This document shows, piece by piece, positions 16,046 through 26,912 of a stretch of 64,000 nucleotides of DNA. The stretch covers positions 1-64,000 of the forward strand of contig CAWKIV010000023.1 of NCBI GenBank assembly GCA_963849885.1. The letters are read 5' to 3'. A model generated the notes under the pieces. That model saw only the letters and a program-made list of their open reading frames with translations, was not told where the DNA came from and ran no database searches. A program made the translations under genes and the position numbers. How positions within the stretch are numbered: position 1 is the stretch's first letter; each line of letters opens with the position of its first letter. The DNA is from CADCTP01 sp963849885 (GTDB lineage Bacteria; Actinomycetota; Actinomycetes; Mycobacteriales; CADCTP01).

Positions 16046-19000
16046 ATGTACCTGTTCATCGCCGCGGCCCTCGCCGCGCTCCCCCGGCTGATGTTCCGCT
16101 TCGGCGGCGAGGACCCGGTCAAGGGCAACCCGTTCTACCACGAGAAGATCACCCGCGACGCGGCCCACGAGGCCGGCTGGAGCCGCGGCGGCGAGACCGG
16201 CACCCCGCCGGGCGGCGAGGACGACCGCAGCGCGGCCAACGGCCTGGCCTGGCCGGCCGACAACGTCGACGCCTACCTCTACAACCCGCTGTGGAACGCC
16301 AGCGGCGGCGAGGGCCGGTTCAAGGCCGCGCTGTTCGCCCAGCCCGACCTGATCAAGGTGCACTTCGACGACCTGACCTCGACCGCGCAGATCGACCGGG
16401 TGTGGGGCCGCTACCTCGGCGGCACGGTCGCCGGCCTGCTGTGGGCGATGCACCGCGACGATGTCGCCGCCGCCCGGCACGTCGTCGGCGTCGGCCTGCA
16501 CGGGCTGCAGGACTTCTACTCGCACTCCAACTGGGTCGACGAGCCGACCCGGCGGATCGAGACCTGGGGCGAGACGTCGCCGGAGAAGCGCGACGCCCTG
16601 CACCTCTTCACCGGCACGTACGAGCTGGACGAGGACTTCGGCTTCAAGCCGCACGGCAAGTACGCGCTCGACTGCACGGTCATGAAGGAGCTCGTCGGCG
16701 AGGAGGTCATGGACACCCTCTGCAACGGCTTCTCGCCGCTGTCGGACACCGGGATGTGCCGCCGGTGGCGGGAGTGCCGGTCGGACTCCGTGCCCACCCA
16801 CCCGGACGTCGTCTTCGGTGTCCCGATCCCGGTCGACGTCGTCTACCTGGAGCCGCCGGGCATCGCGCTGGACAACACCTGGCTGGCCCGGATCAACGTG
16901 CGCAACCGGGACCTCCCCGACCCGGGCGAGCCGAACGCCATGGGACTCAAGCTCTTCGTCCACGCGACGACGCTGGCCACCCGGCACAGCAAGGCCTGGC
17001 TGCAGGAGCTGACCGGGATCATGAACGGCCTCGGCCCGGCCGAGCGGGACTTCTGGGAGCGGGTCCGCACCGAGCCCCGGGTCGGCGAGCTGCAGGGTTC
17101 CACGCTGACCGGCGCGCTGGCCTCGACCGACTCCGACCTCAAGCAGTTCGAGCAGCCGAACAAGCTGCCCTCGACGTTCCTGTCCGCCGGCGCGTACCCG
17201 CCGGACCCGGGCGGCGGCGACGAGGGCTGGTTCGTCCGGCTGGAGCTGCACACCGCCGACGACGACTTCGACGCCGGCACCAACGCCGACATCGACGTGC
17301 GGATCGGCGACCAGACCTTCCGGCTCGACCACGGCAGCGACAAGAACCGGCTGCTGGAGTTCAACGACTTCGAGAAGGGCGACCACACCTGGTACGTCGT
17401 CGGCCCGTTCGCGCAGCGGCCCACCGGGATGACGCTGGTCAACCACGGCGCCGGCGTCGGCGACATCATCGAGGGGGCCTGGGAGGACCTGAAGTCCATC
17501 CTCGGCGACCTGCTCAAGCGGATCGAGACGTTCCTGCTGTCGCTGTTCGGCGGCAACGCCGACTACGTCGGCTCGGACAAGCTGACCCGGTCGTGGGCGG
17601 AGCTGCAGGCCATCGCGGCCGCCGGCGGGCAGGACTACGCGCTGCGCTACACCGGCGACGGCGACTACACGGTGCACGGGCGGATCACCGCCACCGCCCA
17701 GCCGGACGGCTCGCTGCTGGTGTCCGTACACCCGCGGATCCTCGAGTGCATCGAGGAGAGCAACATCGACCAGACCAGCGGCGACGACGAGCCGTTCCTG
17801 CTGCAGGTGGTCAACTCGCCCGCGGCCGACCAGCTGGTGAAGGGCCGCAGCCGGGTCTTCCAGGGGGTCGACTCCGGGGAGAGCCGCGACCTGGAGATGC
17901 CGGCGACCCAGGTGGTGGTGCCCCGGCACGGTGGGCTGATCGTCGCCACCGCGCTCTGGGAGTCCGACGACGAGGGCTCCGACGCGCGGGACGACCTGCT
18001 CAACAAGTTCGCGCTGAAGTACGGCGAGGGCACCGAGGGCTTCCGCAGCCAGTTCCTCGACGCGATCGGCGAGGCGGTGCTGCCGGACTGGAAGCTGGCC
18101 GCCGTCGACGCGTACGCCTACCGCCGCGGCTACCTCACCCGCACCGCCCACCTGGCCGTCGACCGGAAGGTCGACCAGTGGATCGAGGCCGGCGGCGAGC
18201 TGACGATCTCCTTCGACGACGCGCAGCCGACCCGCACCGTGCTGGTGCCGTCGCTGCGGCCGGCGGTGGAGAGCCGCACGCTGCTGACCGGCGGCAACGT
18301 CGCCGCGATCGCCGTCGGCAACGGCGTCGTCTACGCCTCGGTCGCCCCGCAGTCGACCCAGGGCACGCCGGCCCCGGCGAGCACGCTGCACCGGCTCGGC
18401 CAGCACCTGGAGCCCGGCCTCACCGCCACCGTCAGCCCCGGCGCGCGCAGCCTCGCCGTGGACCCGACGACCAAGCGGCTGTACGCGGTGACCACCAACC
18501 ACAGCGTCCGGCGCCTCGACCCGGTCACGCTGCAGCAGCAGGCCACCGCGCCGATCGGCTTCGGCGCCTGGGGCGTCGCCGTCGCCCCCGGCGGCCAGCT
18601 CGTCTACGTCTCGCGCTGGCTGGTGTCCGGCGGGGCGGTCTTCGTGCTCCGCGCCGAGGACCTGGCCCAGCTGGCCCTGCTGACCGCGTCGCCGACCACG
18701 CCGGCCTTCCACGGCACGCTCGGCCTGGCCGCCGACCCGGACGGCAAGCGGGCGTACGTCGCCCGCAGCTTCCGGTCCGGCGGCGAGCAGGGACCGGTGG
18801 TGACCGGCCACTCCCGCATCTTCCCCCGGCCGACCGGCGGCTTCGCCGTCGCCGACAGCACGCTGTCCGAGCCGCTCATCCAGCCGGTCGACGTCGCCGT
18901 CGACGACAAGGCCGGCCTGGTCTTCCTCGCCTGCCTCGGCGGCGGCGGGGTGCACCCGCGGCTGCTGGTCTACAACCGGGACGGGGTGCCGACACTGCAG

Positions 19001-19246
19001 CGCACCGTCCTGCTGCCCGGCTCGGCCCGCGCGGTCGCCGCGCTGCCCGGCACCGGCATGGCCTACGTGGCCACCGACGACGGGCTCTGCCTGGTCGACG
19101 GCAAGGCCGGGACGCTGGAGCTGACCCTGCCGGTCGGCCCGGGGCCGACGGTGATCGCGGTCGATCCGGAGTCCGGGGCGACCTTCGTCGGCGACCGCGC
19201 CGACGGGACGGTCCGCCGGATCGACACCGCCGCCATCCTCGGCTGA
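16046..19246 (+). CDS. HET-C-like phospholipase/nuclease-fold protein with PLAT domain and beta-propeller
   Basis: A 1066-residue protein with three parts. Residues 20-330 resemble the HET-C/VWA7-type alpha-helical domain, related to zinc-dependent phospholipase C. They contain NPFYHEKITRDAAHEAGW (His32) and the hallmark HGLQDFYSHSNWVDEP (His152, Asp156, His160). Residues 393-470 look like a PLAT/LH2 lipid-binding beta-sandwich: DAGTNADIDVRIGD, EFNDFEKGDHTWY. About 510-740 is an uncharacterised beta-rich region. Residues 750-1066 repeat YVTN-like propeller blades (AIAVGNGVVYAS, SLAVDPTTKRLYAV, GVAVAPGGQLVYVS, VDVAVDDKAGLVFLA). The N-terminus MYLFIAAALAAL is hydrophobic but not a clear signal peptide. 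It is probably membrane- or envelope-acting. The activity is inferred from fold only. Confidence 0.7.
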   Translation: MYLFIAAALAALPRLMFRFGGEDPVKGNPFYHEKITRDAAHEAGWSRGGETGTPPGGEDDRSAANGLAWPADNVDAYLYNPLWNASGGEGRFKAALFAQPDLIKVHFDDLTSTAQIDRVWGRYLGGTVAGLLWAMHRDDVAAARHVVGVGLHGLQDFYSHSNWVDEPTRRIETWGETSPEKRDALHLFTGTYELDEDFGFKPHGKYALDCTVMKELVGEEVMDTLCNGFSPLSDTGMCRRWRECRSDSVPTHPDVVFGVPIPVDVVYLEPPGIALDNTWLARINVRNRDLPDPGEPNAMGLKLFVHATTLATRHSKAWLQELTGIMNGLGPAERDFWERVRTEPRVGELQGSTLTGALASTDSDLKQFEQPNKLPSTFLSAGAYPPDPGGGDEGWFVRLELHTADDDFDAGTNADIDVRIGDQTFRLDHGSDKNRLLEFNDFEKGDHTWYVVGPFAQRPTGMTLVNHGAGVGDIIEGAWEDLKSILGDLLKRIETFLLSLFGGNADYVGSDKLTRSWAELQAIAAAGGQDYALRYTGDGDYTVHGRITATAQPDGSLLVSVHPRILECIEESNIDQTSGDDEPFLLQVVNSPAADQLVKGRSRVFQGVDSGESRDLEMPATQVVVPRHGGLIVATALWESDDEGSDARDDLLNKFALKYGEGTEGFRSQFLDAIGEAVLPDWKLAAVDAYAYRRGYLTRTAHLAVDRKVDQWIEAGGELTISFDDAQPTRTVLVPSLRPAVESRTLLTGGNVAAIAVGNGVVYASVAPQSTQGTPAPASTLHRLGQHLEPGLTATVSPGARSLAVDPTTKRLYAVTTNHSVRRLDPVTLQQQATAPIGFGAWGVAVAPGGQLVYVSRWLVSGGAVFVLRAEDLAQLALLTASPTTPAFHGTLGLAADPDGKRAYVARSFRSGGEQGPVVTGHSRIFPRPTGGFAVADSTLSEPLIQPVDVAVDDKAGLVFLACLGGGGVHPRLLVYNRDGVPTLQRTVLLPGSARAVAALPGTGMAYVATDDGLCLVDGKAGTLELTLPVGPGPTVIAVDPESGATFVGDRADGTVRRIDTAAILG

Positions 19247-19253
19247 GCAGCGT

Positions 19254-19282
19254 CTGACCCCGGCGGCCGCCGCCGGGGTCAG
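19254..19282. terminator. Bidirectional hairpin terminator
   Basis: A perfect 13-bp stem (ctgaccccggcgg and its complement) with a 3-base loop lies between the convergent HET-C-like and CPBP genes. Its right arm contains the CPBP stop codon. There is no U-tract, as is usual in actinomycetes. Confidence 0.7.
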
Positions 19283-19926
19283 GCGGGTGCGGCCGGGACG
19301 GCTTGGGTCGGCTGGACCAGGAAGATCCAGATGTCCCAGACCACGTGGCTGACCACCAGCGCCGGCATCGGCACGCCCAGCGCGGCCAGCGCCGACCAGC
19401 CGGCGCCGGCCACCGTGGCCGCGCCGACCAGGGTCGGGTTGCCGGTGACCACGTGCGCGCCGCCGTAGATCGCCGCCGCGGCCGCCGCCCCGCGCACCGG
19501 CCCCAGCCGGCGGCTCAGCTCGGCCTGCACCAGCCCGCGCCAGTAGAGCTCCTCCGCCGGGCCGATGACCGCGCCCAGCCGGGCCGCGATCTCCCCCTTC
19601 GGCCGCAGCGTGCGCAGCAGGTAGATGTCGCCGATGTCCTCGGCCCCGGTCGGCATGATCCGCCGCGCGGCCCGGTCGCCGACCTGGAACACCCCGTAGA
19701 GCGCGGCCGCGATCCCCAGCCCGGTGGCGACGTCGACCGGCCGCGGCCGGGCCCGGCGCAGCTCGCCCTGGGTGGCCAGCGCGACCGCGCCGAGCCCGAG
19801 CCCGGTGCGGGTCATCCGCTGCCAGAAGCGCGACCGCGGCCCGCGGAACACCGCGCCGAAGGCGCCGTACGCCGCGGCCAGGCTGGCCGCGGTGACGGCC
19901 GGGTGGGGTCGCTCGGGCAGCTTCAC
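19279..19926 (-). CDS. CPBP family intramembrane metalloprotease
   Basis: A 215-residue membrane protein of the CPBP/Abi (CAAX-protease-like) family. Motif 1 is GPAEELYWRGLVQAEL with the Glu-Glu and Arg. Motif 2 is IYGGAHVVTGNP, and motif 3 SHVVWDIWIFL, which together supply the glutamate and histidine zinc ligands. Hydrophobic segments lie at about 12-30, 45-60, 70-85, 145-160, 165-180 and 190-205. Family members cleave prenylated or membrane peptides, or act in bacteriocin immunity. It follows the LLM-UbiA gene by 39 bases on the same strand, so they may be co-transcribed. Confidence 0.85.
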   Translation of the reverse strand: MKLPERPHPAVTAASLAAAYGAFGAVFRGPRSRFWQRMTRTGLGLGAVALATQGELRRARPRPVDVATGLGIAAALYGVFQVGDRAARRIMPTGAEDIGDIYLLRTLRPKGEIAARLGAVIGPAEELYWRGLVQAELSRRLGPVRGAAAAAAIYGGAHVVTGNPTLVGAATVAGAGWSALAALGVPMPALVVSHVVWDIWIFLVQPTQAVPAAPA

Positions 19927-19965
19927 GGGTCTCCTCTGTCGTCGGCGGTACGGGCCCGGCGCCGG

Positions 19966-21973
19966 TCAGGCCGCGGCGGCGAGCCCGAGCACGAACAGCG
20001 CGCCGAAGGTGGCGTGCAGCCGCGCGGTGTTGCGGTCGATCATGGCGATCTCCCGCTGCTGGCCGGTGGCGCCCAGCTCGGAGGCCCGCAGCGCCTGCAC
20101 CAGCAGCGGCATGGACAGCACGGCCAGCAGCGACAGCCGGGGCAGCAGGTCGAAGGCGACCCCGAGGGCCAGCGCGATGTAGGCGCCGACCAGCAGCCCG
20201 ACGTACAGCCAGTGCGCGACGCTCCGGCCGGCGCTGATCGAGACGGTGCGGATGCCGGCCCGGGCGTCCTCGCCGATGTCCCGCCACTCGTTGCCGTGCA
20301 GGATCGCGGTGACCAGCAGGCCGATCGGCACGGCTGGCCACCGCCGCGGTCACCGACCACTCCCCGGTGACCGCGTAGTAGCCGCCCAGCACCATCAGCG
20401 GCCCCATCAGCAGGAAGACCAGCGGCAGGCCGAGCGCACGGTACTTGTACTGCAGCGGCGGCGCGGTGTAGCCCCAGCCGCCGAGGATGCCGACGGCGCC
20501 GACGACGGCCAGCGGCCAGCCCCGGACGGCCACCATGGCCAGGCCGAGCGCGGTGCACAGCGCGAACGCGGTGCCGGCCAGCCGGAACGCGGCCCGCTCG
20601 GTCACCCGCCCGGTCACCAGCGCCTGCGACGCCCGCGGCGAGGTGATCGAGTCGACGCCCTTGCGGACGTCGTAGACCTCGTTGACCACGTTGGTGCCGA
20701 CCTGCAGCAGGATCCCGGCCAGCAGCGCCAGCCCGAACAGCGCCCAGTGCATCCGCCCGTCCACCAGCGCGAGCGCGCCGGCCGCGGCGACCGGCACGAT
20801 CGACGCGGTCAGGCTGAACGGGCGGGTGATCTCGACCAGCGCCCGCAGCCGCCGCCCCACCGGCACCCGGTCGGCGACCCGGGCCGCCATCCCGGCCGGC
20901 GCGGCCTCCGCCTCCGCCCGCGGCGTCCGGGGGGCCGCCGCCGGGACCGGGGCGGCGGTCAGCGGGCTGCGCGCGGAGCCGTACTGCCCGGCGGCGTCCA
21001 GCACGGCCGACACCTGGGCGTCGGTCTGCAGCACCGGCTGCAGGATCGGCAGCGTCATCCCGGCGTCGACGTACGCCTCCACCCGCGCGGCCACCTCCCC
21101 CGCGGTCCCGCACAGCAGGAAGGCGTCCACCAGCTCGTCCGGCACCATCCCGGCCGCCCCGTGGTAGTCCTCGGCCCGCCACGCCGCCGCGATCCGGTGC
21201 CGCAGCTCCGGCTCCAGCCCGACCCGCCGCATCGCGGTGTCCGACTGCACGGACAGCATGTAGATCACGAACGGCTCGCGCTTGGCCCGGTCCAGCGCGG
21301 CCCGCCGGCTGGAGTCGACCAGGGCCAGCAGGTAGCCGCCGATCGCGATGTCGGCGGGCGACCGCCCGGCTTCGGCGGCCGCGGCGGCGATCCGCCGCGC
21401 GGCCAGCGCCACCGCCGGCACCGACTCCGCCGGCCGGGCCAGGTAGCCGTCGGCGGCCCGGCCGGCCAGCTCGTGGAAGGCGCGCCGGTAGCCGGCCACC
21501 CACAGCGGCACCCGGTGCACCGGCGGGAACATCGGCTCCAGGTCGGGCACCGGGCCGGCGGTGGGCAGCCGCTCCCCCCGCCACAGCGCCCGCAGCTGCC
21601 CGAGCTGCGTCTCGGCCGCCGCGATCGCCTCGTCCGGGTCGTACGGGATGCCCATCTGGGCCAGCCGCAGCGGCAGCGCGGAGCCGAGCGCGACGGTGAT
21701 CCGCCCCGGGGCCAGGTCGTCCAGCGCGCTCACCGTCATCGCGGTCAGCGCCACCGGCCGCGCGTACGTGCTCAGCGCGCCGAGCGCGACCCGGATGTCG
21801 GGCACCGCCGCGGCGATGGCGGTCGCGTACGTCACCGCGTCCCGCTCGAAGTAGCTCTCGTGGAACCAGACCGACTCGCAGCCGGCCGCGCGGGCCTGCT
21901 CGGCGTAGCCGACCGTGTCGCGGACGTCGCCGCGGGAGGCCAGCCCGAGCCCGATGGGGCGTACCAAGGTCAC
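19966..21973 (-). pseudogene. Fusion of LLM-class (F420-type) oxidoreductase and UbiA/MenA-like prenyltransferase, single frameshift
   Basis: Residues 1-330 are a luciferase-like monooxygenase barrel (VTLVRPIGLGLASRGDVRDTVGYAEQARAAG; FFHESYFERDAVTY-type active-site loop, here WFHESYFERDAVTY). A Pro/Ala linker of about 40 residues leads to a UbiA membrane prenyltransferase: EITRPFSLTASIVPVAAAG, first Asp motif TNVVNEVYDVRKGVD, second motif HGNEWRDIGED. No stop or restart separates the halves. At about 20335 the frame changes: GEWSVTAAVA is followed one frame over by VPIGLLVTAILHGNEW. Total 2008 bases means one extra base. The second Asp motif lies beyond the shift, so the frameshifted protein would be inactive. 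Start GTG 21973 is preferred over GTG 21997. Confidence 0.75.
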
Positions 21974-22064
21974 CCGCCCATCGTCCCCCGCCGCCACCGG
22001 CGCCGCCCGGCCGGGCCGGGTCGGCTACGTCACTCCCGGCAGGAGGCCGTGCTCCCCGGTGGGC

Positions 22065-22946
22065 TCAGACCGTCCGATCCGGGTCGCCCGAGCGGGGCAC
22101 CACCATGACCGGGCTCGCCGCCATCCGGACCAGCCGCCCGGAGGCGCCGCCGAGCAGCACCCGCCGGACCGGCCCGTACCGGCGGGAGCCGCAGACGAGC
22201 ACGTCCACGTCCCGCGGGTCGAGCGCGGCCAGCGCCTCCGGGACGCCGCCCTCCAGCAGCTCGCCGGTCACCGGCACCTGGTCCGCCACCGCGGCCACGG
22301 CCGCGTCCAGCGCCCGCTGGTACGCCGCCCGGGCCGAGTCGGTGAACGCCCGCTCGGTCTCCGGCCCGGAGAACGTGGAGAACTCGGCCACCGGGGCGAC
22401 CGCGGTGACCACCCGCAGCCGGCCGCCGGTCCGGCGGGTCAGGTCGGCGGCCGCCCACAGCGCCTCGTGCCCGTCCGGGGTGTCGACGAACGCGCAGCCG
22501 ACCACCTCCACCGGCGGGTGCTCGGTCGACCGGTAGCCGCGCGGCACCACGGTCACCGCGGTGAGCGTGCCGTGCAGCAGCCGCTCGGCGGTGGTGCCGG
22601 TGGCGGTGCGCCGCTGCGCCCCGCGCCGGCCGGAGCCGAGCACGATCGTGCTCGCGTCCAGCTCCTCGGCCACGTCGGCCAGGCCGTGCGAGGCCGAGCT
22701 GGAGCCGACCACCCGGTAGTCGGCGTCCCCGCCCTGCAGCGCGCGGGCCCGGTCGAGCATGTGCTCGGCCTGCTCCCGCATCGCCGCGACCCACTCGACG
22801 TCGACGTGGCCGAGGCCGGCCGGCGACTCCGGGTGCACGGTGACCACGACCGGGACCTCCCCGGTGGCCGCGGCCAGCCGGACCCCGAAGGCCAGCGCGT
22901 CCTCGGCCCGGTCGGTCCCGTCGAACCCGATGACGACTCCGCCCAT
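22065..22946 (-). CDS. Universal stress protein, two tandem UspA domains
   Basis: A 293-residue cytoplasmic protein with two UspA folds, residues 1-145 and 150-290. Each begins with a strand-turn element (VVIGFDGTDRAEDALAFGVRLA and VVGCAFVDTPDGHEALWAAADLT). Each ends with an ATP-type loop (VLGSGRRGAQRR...TTAERLLHGTLTAVTVVPRG and VCGSRRYGPVRRVLLGGASGRLVRMAASPVMVVP). The GxxG...GS/T signature is present in both, so ATP binding is expected. The start lies 15 bases after the stop of the amino-acid permease on the same strand, so the two form an operon. That is a common pairing of transporter and UspA. Confidence 0.92.
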   Translation of the reverse strand: MGGVVIGFDGTDRAEDALAFGVRLAAATGEVPVVVTVHPESPAGLGHVDVEWVAAMREQAEHMLDRARALQGGDADYRVVGSSSASHGLADVAEELDASTIVLGSGRRGAQRRTATGTTAERLLHGTLTAVTVVPRGYRSTEHPPVEVVGCAFVDTPDGHEALWAAADLTRRTGGRLRVVTAVAPVAEFSTFSGPETERAFTDSARAAYQRALDAAVAAVADQVPVTGELLEGGVPEALAALDPRDVDVLVCGSRRYGPVRRVLLGGASGRLVRMAASPVMVVPRSGDPDRTV

Positions 22947-22961
22947 GGCCGCCTCCCGACC

Positions 22962-24476
<1,515 letters not shown>

Positions 24477-24656
24477 GCTGCCCCTTCCGGTCGGCCCGCC
24501 GGGCGCGGGCGACGTGCTGGTGGCTCGCGTTCACCGTCGGCCCACCTCGTCGTGGGGGCTGCGTCGCCGGGGACGGTGTCTCGTAGCGTCCCCGCTGGCC
24601 CGGCGGTGAAAACGCGGCCGTTCCGGGGCCGTCGCCGAGCGGGCAGGATGGGTCGC

Positions 24657-25673
24657 ATGGCCCGGCCCCCGATCGCCCCCGTCCGCTGGCAGCCGCCCAC
24701 CGCCCCGGCGCGGTCCCGCCGGCCCCGCAGCGCCCGGCCGCTGCCGCCGCTGCGGCTGCTCGACGTCGTCGGCCGGGGCCCGGAGGACGTGCTCGTCGAC
24801 GACGCCGGCCGGGTGCTCACCGGGGTGGCCGACGGGCGGGTGCTGCGGCTCGCGCCGGACAACCGCCGGGTCGAGGTGGTCGCCGACACCGGCGGCCGCC
24901 CGCTCGGGCTGGAGTGGCTGCCGGACGGCGGGCTGCTGGTCTGCGACGCCCGCCGCGGGCTGCTCCGGGCCGACCTCGACACCGGCGCGGTGGAGCAGCT
25001 GGTGTCCGAAGTGGACGGCCAGCCGATGGTCTTCTGCAACAACGCGGCCGTCGCCGCGGACGGCACCGTCTACTTCAGCGACTCGTCCCGGCGCTTCGGG
25101 ATCGACGCCTGGAAGGCCGACCTGCTCGAGCACACCGGGACCGGGCGGCTGCTGCGCCGCGGCCTCGCCGCCGAGGTGACCGTGCTGGCCGACGGGCTGC
25201 AGTTCGCCAACGGGGTGGCGCTGGCCCCGGACGGCTCGTTCGTGGTGGTGGCCGAGACGGCGGCGTACCGGCTGCGGAAGGTGTGGATCACCGGCCCGCG
25301 GGCGGGCGAGACCGAGGTCTTCGCGGACAACCTGCCCGGTTTCCCGGACAACGTGTCCACCGGCACCGACGGGCTGTTCTGGGTGGCCATGGGCAGCCCG
25401 CGCGACGCCGTGCTGGACCGGCTGCTGCCGCGGCACCCCCGGCTGCGCCAGGTGGTGTGGGCGCTGCCGGACCGGGTGCAGCCACGCCCGCGGACCTCGG
25501 TGTGGGTGTACGCGCTGTCCCCGGCCGGCGAGGTGGTGCACGACCTGCAGGCGCCGGGCGGCCGCTTCCACTTCGTCACCGGCGTCCGCGAGCACCACGG
25601 CACCGTCCACATGGGCAGCCTGACCGGCGACTCGGTCGGCGTCTTCGACCTCAGGGCCGGCCGGTCCGCCTGA
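24657..25673 (+). CDS. SMP-30/gluconolactonase/strictosidine synthase-like beta-propeller protein
   Basis: A 338-residue six-bladed propeller hydrolase-type protein. After an Arg/Pro-rich N-terminus of about 30 residues, blades show GPEDVLVDDAGRVLTGVADGRVLRL, GLEWLPDGGLLVCDARRGLL, FCNNAAVAADGTVYFSDSSRRFG, LQFANGVALAPDGSFVVVAETAAYRLRKVWI and LPGFPDNVSTGTDGLFWVAMGSPRD. The Asn-Gly-Val-Ala and Pro-Asn/Asp-type calcium-site motifs match SMP-30/strictosidine synthase-like proteins. It presumably hydrolyses a lactone or phosphoester. ATG 24657 is taken because ggcagg precedes it at suitable distance. An in-frame ATG 9 bases earlier is an alternative. No signal peptide is visible. Confidence 0.85.
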   Translation: MARPPIAPVRWQPPTAPARSRRPRSARPLPPLRLLDVVGRGPEDVLVDDAGRVLTGVADGRVLRLAPDNRRVEVVADTGGRPLGLEWLPDGGLLVCDARRGLLRADLDTGAVEQLVSEVDGQPMVFCNNAAVAADGTVYFSDSSRRFGIDAWKADLLEHTGTGRLLRRGLAAEVTVLADGLQFANGVALAPDGSFVVVAETAAYRLRKVWITGPRAGETEVFADNLPGFPDNVSTGTDGLFWVAMGSPRDAVLDRLLPRHPRLRQVVWALPDRVQPRPRTSVWVYALSPAGEVVHDLQAPGGRFHFVTGVREHHGTVHMGSLTGDSVGVFDLRAGRSA

Positions 25674-25679
25674 GGGCCG

Positions 25680-26912
25680 TCAGGCCAGCGCGGCCAGCCG
25701 GCCGGCCAGGAAGTCCCGCTCCACCGCGTTGCCGGTGAGCAGGATCGCCTCCTCGTACGCGGTCCGCGCCTCCTCCAAGCGGCCCAGCTCGGCCAGGAAC
25801 GCGGCCCGGGCGGCCGGCAGGTAGCCGTAGCCGGCCAGCTGCGGCTCGACCGCCAGCTCGTCCAGCTCGGCCAGGCCGGCCGCCGGGCCGCGGGCGAAGC
25901 CGATCGCGACGCCCCGGTTGAGCGCCACCACCGGCGACGGCCACACCGCGGCCAGCAGGTCGTAGAGCTCGACCACCTGCGCCCAGTCGGTCTCGTCCCA
26001 GCTCGGCGCCTCCGCGTGCACCGCCGCGATCGCCGCCTGCAGGCCGTACCGGCTGGGCGGCCGGCGCCGCACCGCCTCCTGGACCAGCGCGACCCCCTCG
26101 GCGATCTCCGCCCGGTCCCAGCGGGCCCGGTCCTGCTCGGCCAGCAGCAGCAGCCGCCCGTCCGGGCCGACCCGGGTGTCCCGCCGGGCGTCGGTGAGCA
26201 GGATCAGGCCGAGCACGGCGGCCACGTCCGGGTCGCCGGGCAGCAGCCCGCGCAGCATCCGGGCCAGGTCCAGGGCCCGCTCGACCAGGTCGCGGCGGAC
26301 CAGGTCGGCGCCGTCCGGCGCGGTGTGACCGGTGGTGAAGAGCAGGTGCACGACCGCGAGCACCGCCTCCACCCGGGTCGGCAGCTCCGCGGCCGCGGGC
26401 ACCCGGTAGGGGATGCGGGCGGCCGCGATCTTCTTCTTCGCCCGGGTGATCCGGGCCGCCATCGTCGGCTCGCTGACCAGGAACGCCCGGGCCACCTGGG
26501 CCGTGCTCAGCCCGCACAGCAGCCGGAGCGTGAGCGCCACCTGCGCCTCGGTGGCGAGCGCCGGGTGGCAGCAGGTGAAGACCAGCCGCAGCCGGTCGTC
26601 CGGGAACGCCTGCCCCGGGTCCGGCTGCGGCTCCTCCTCCACCAGCAGCGGCAGCGCCCGCCGCAGCGTGGCGTCCCGGCGGAGCAGGTCGAGCGCCCGC
26701 CGCCGGGCCACCGTGGTCAGCCACGCCCCCGGCTTCGCCGGCACGCCGCGCTCGGCCCAGGTGGACAGCGCCTGCGCGTACGCGTCCTGCACGCACTCCT
26801 CGGCCAGGTCGAGGTCGCGGGTGACGCGCACCGTCGCGGCGAGCACGAAGGCCCACTCGCGACGGTGCGCGGTCGCGACCGCGGCGGCCGCGTCCACCCG
26901 GAGCTGCGTCAC
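25680..26912 (-). CDS. RNA polymerase ECF42-type sigma factor with TPR-like C-terminal extension
   Basis: A 410-residue extracytoplasmic-function-like sigma factor. Region 2 is residues 13-75 (REWAFVLAATVRVTRDLDLAEECVQDAYAQAL, PGAWLTTVARRRALDLLRR). Region 4 is about 120-175, including FTCCHPALATEAQVALTLRLLCGLSTAQVARAFLVSEPTMAARITRAKKKI. A long helical C-terminal domain (180-410) typical of ECF42 replaces an anti-sigma partner. The GTG start overlaps the stop of the YCII-domain gene (GTGA), giving the conserved YCII-sigma operon of this group. Members are implicated in stress or antibiotic responses. Promoter targets are unknown here. Confidence 0.9.
   Translation of the reverse strand: MTQLRVDAAAAVATAHRREWAFVLAATVRVTRDLDLAEECVQDAYAQALSTWAERGVPAKPGAWLTTVARRRALDLLRRDATLRRALPLLVEEEPQPDPGQAFPDDRLRLVFTCCHPALATEAQVALTLRLLCGLSTAQVARAFLVSEPTMAARITRAKKKIAAARIPYRVPAAAELPTRVEAVLAVVHLLFTTGHTAPDGADLVRRDLVERALDLARMLRGLLPGDPDVAAVLGLILLTDARRDTRVGPDGRLLLLAEQDRARWDRAEIAEGVALVQEAVRRRPPSRYGLQAAIAAVHAEAPSWDETDWAQVVELYDLLAAVWPSPVVALNRGVAIGFARGPAAGLAELDELAVEPQLAGYGYLPAARAAFLAELGRLEEARTAYEEAILLTGNAVERDFLAGRLAALA

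Noticed and set aside
15098..21997. A minus-strand open frame of about 2300 codons
   Set aside because: Only its first part (the LLM-UbiA gene to about 20335) is real. The rest is Arg/Gly/Ala/Pro read-through opposite the CPBP, HET-C-like and MarR genes, a common result of extreme GC content.
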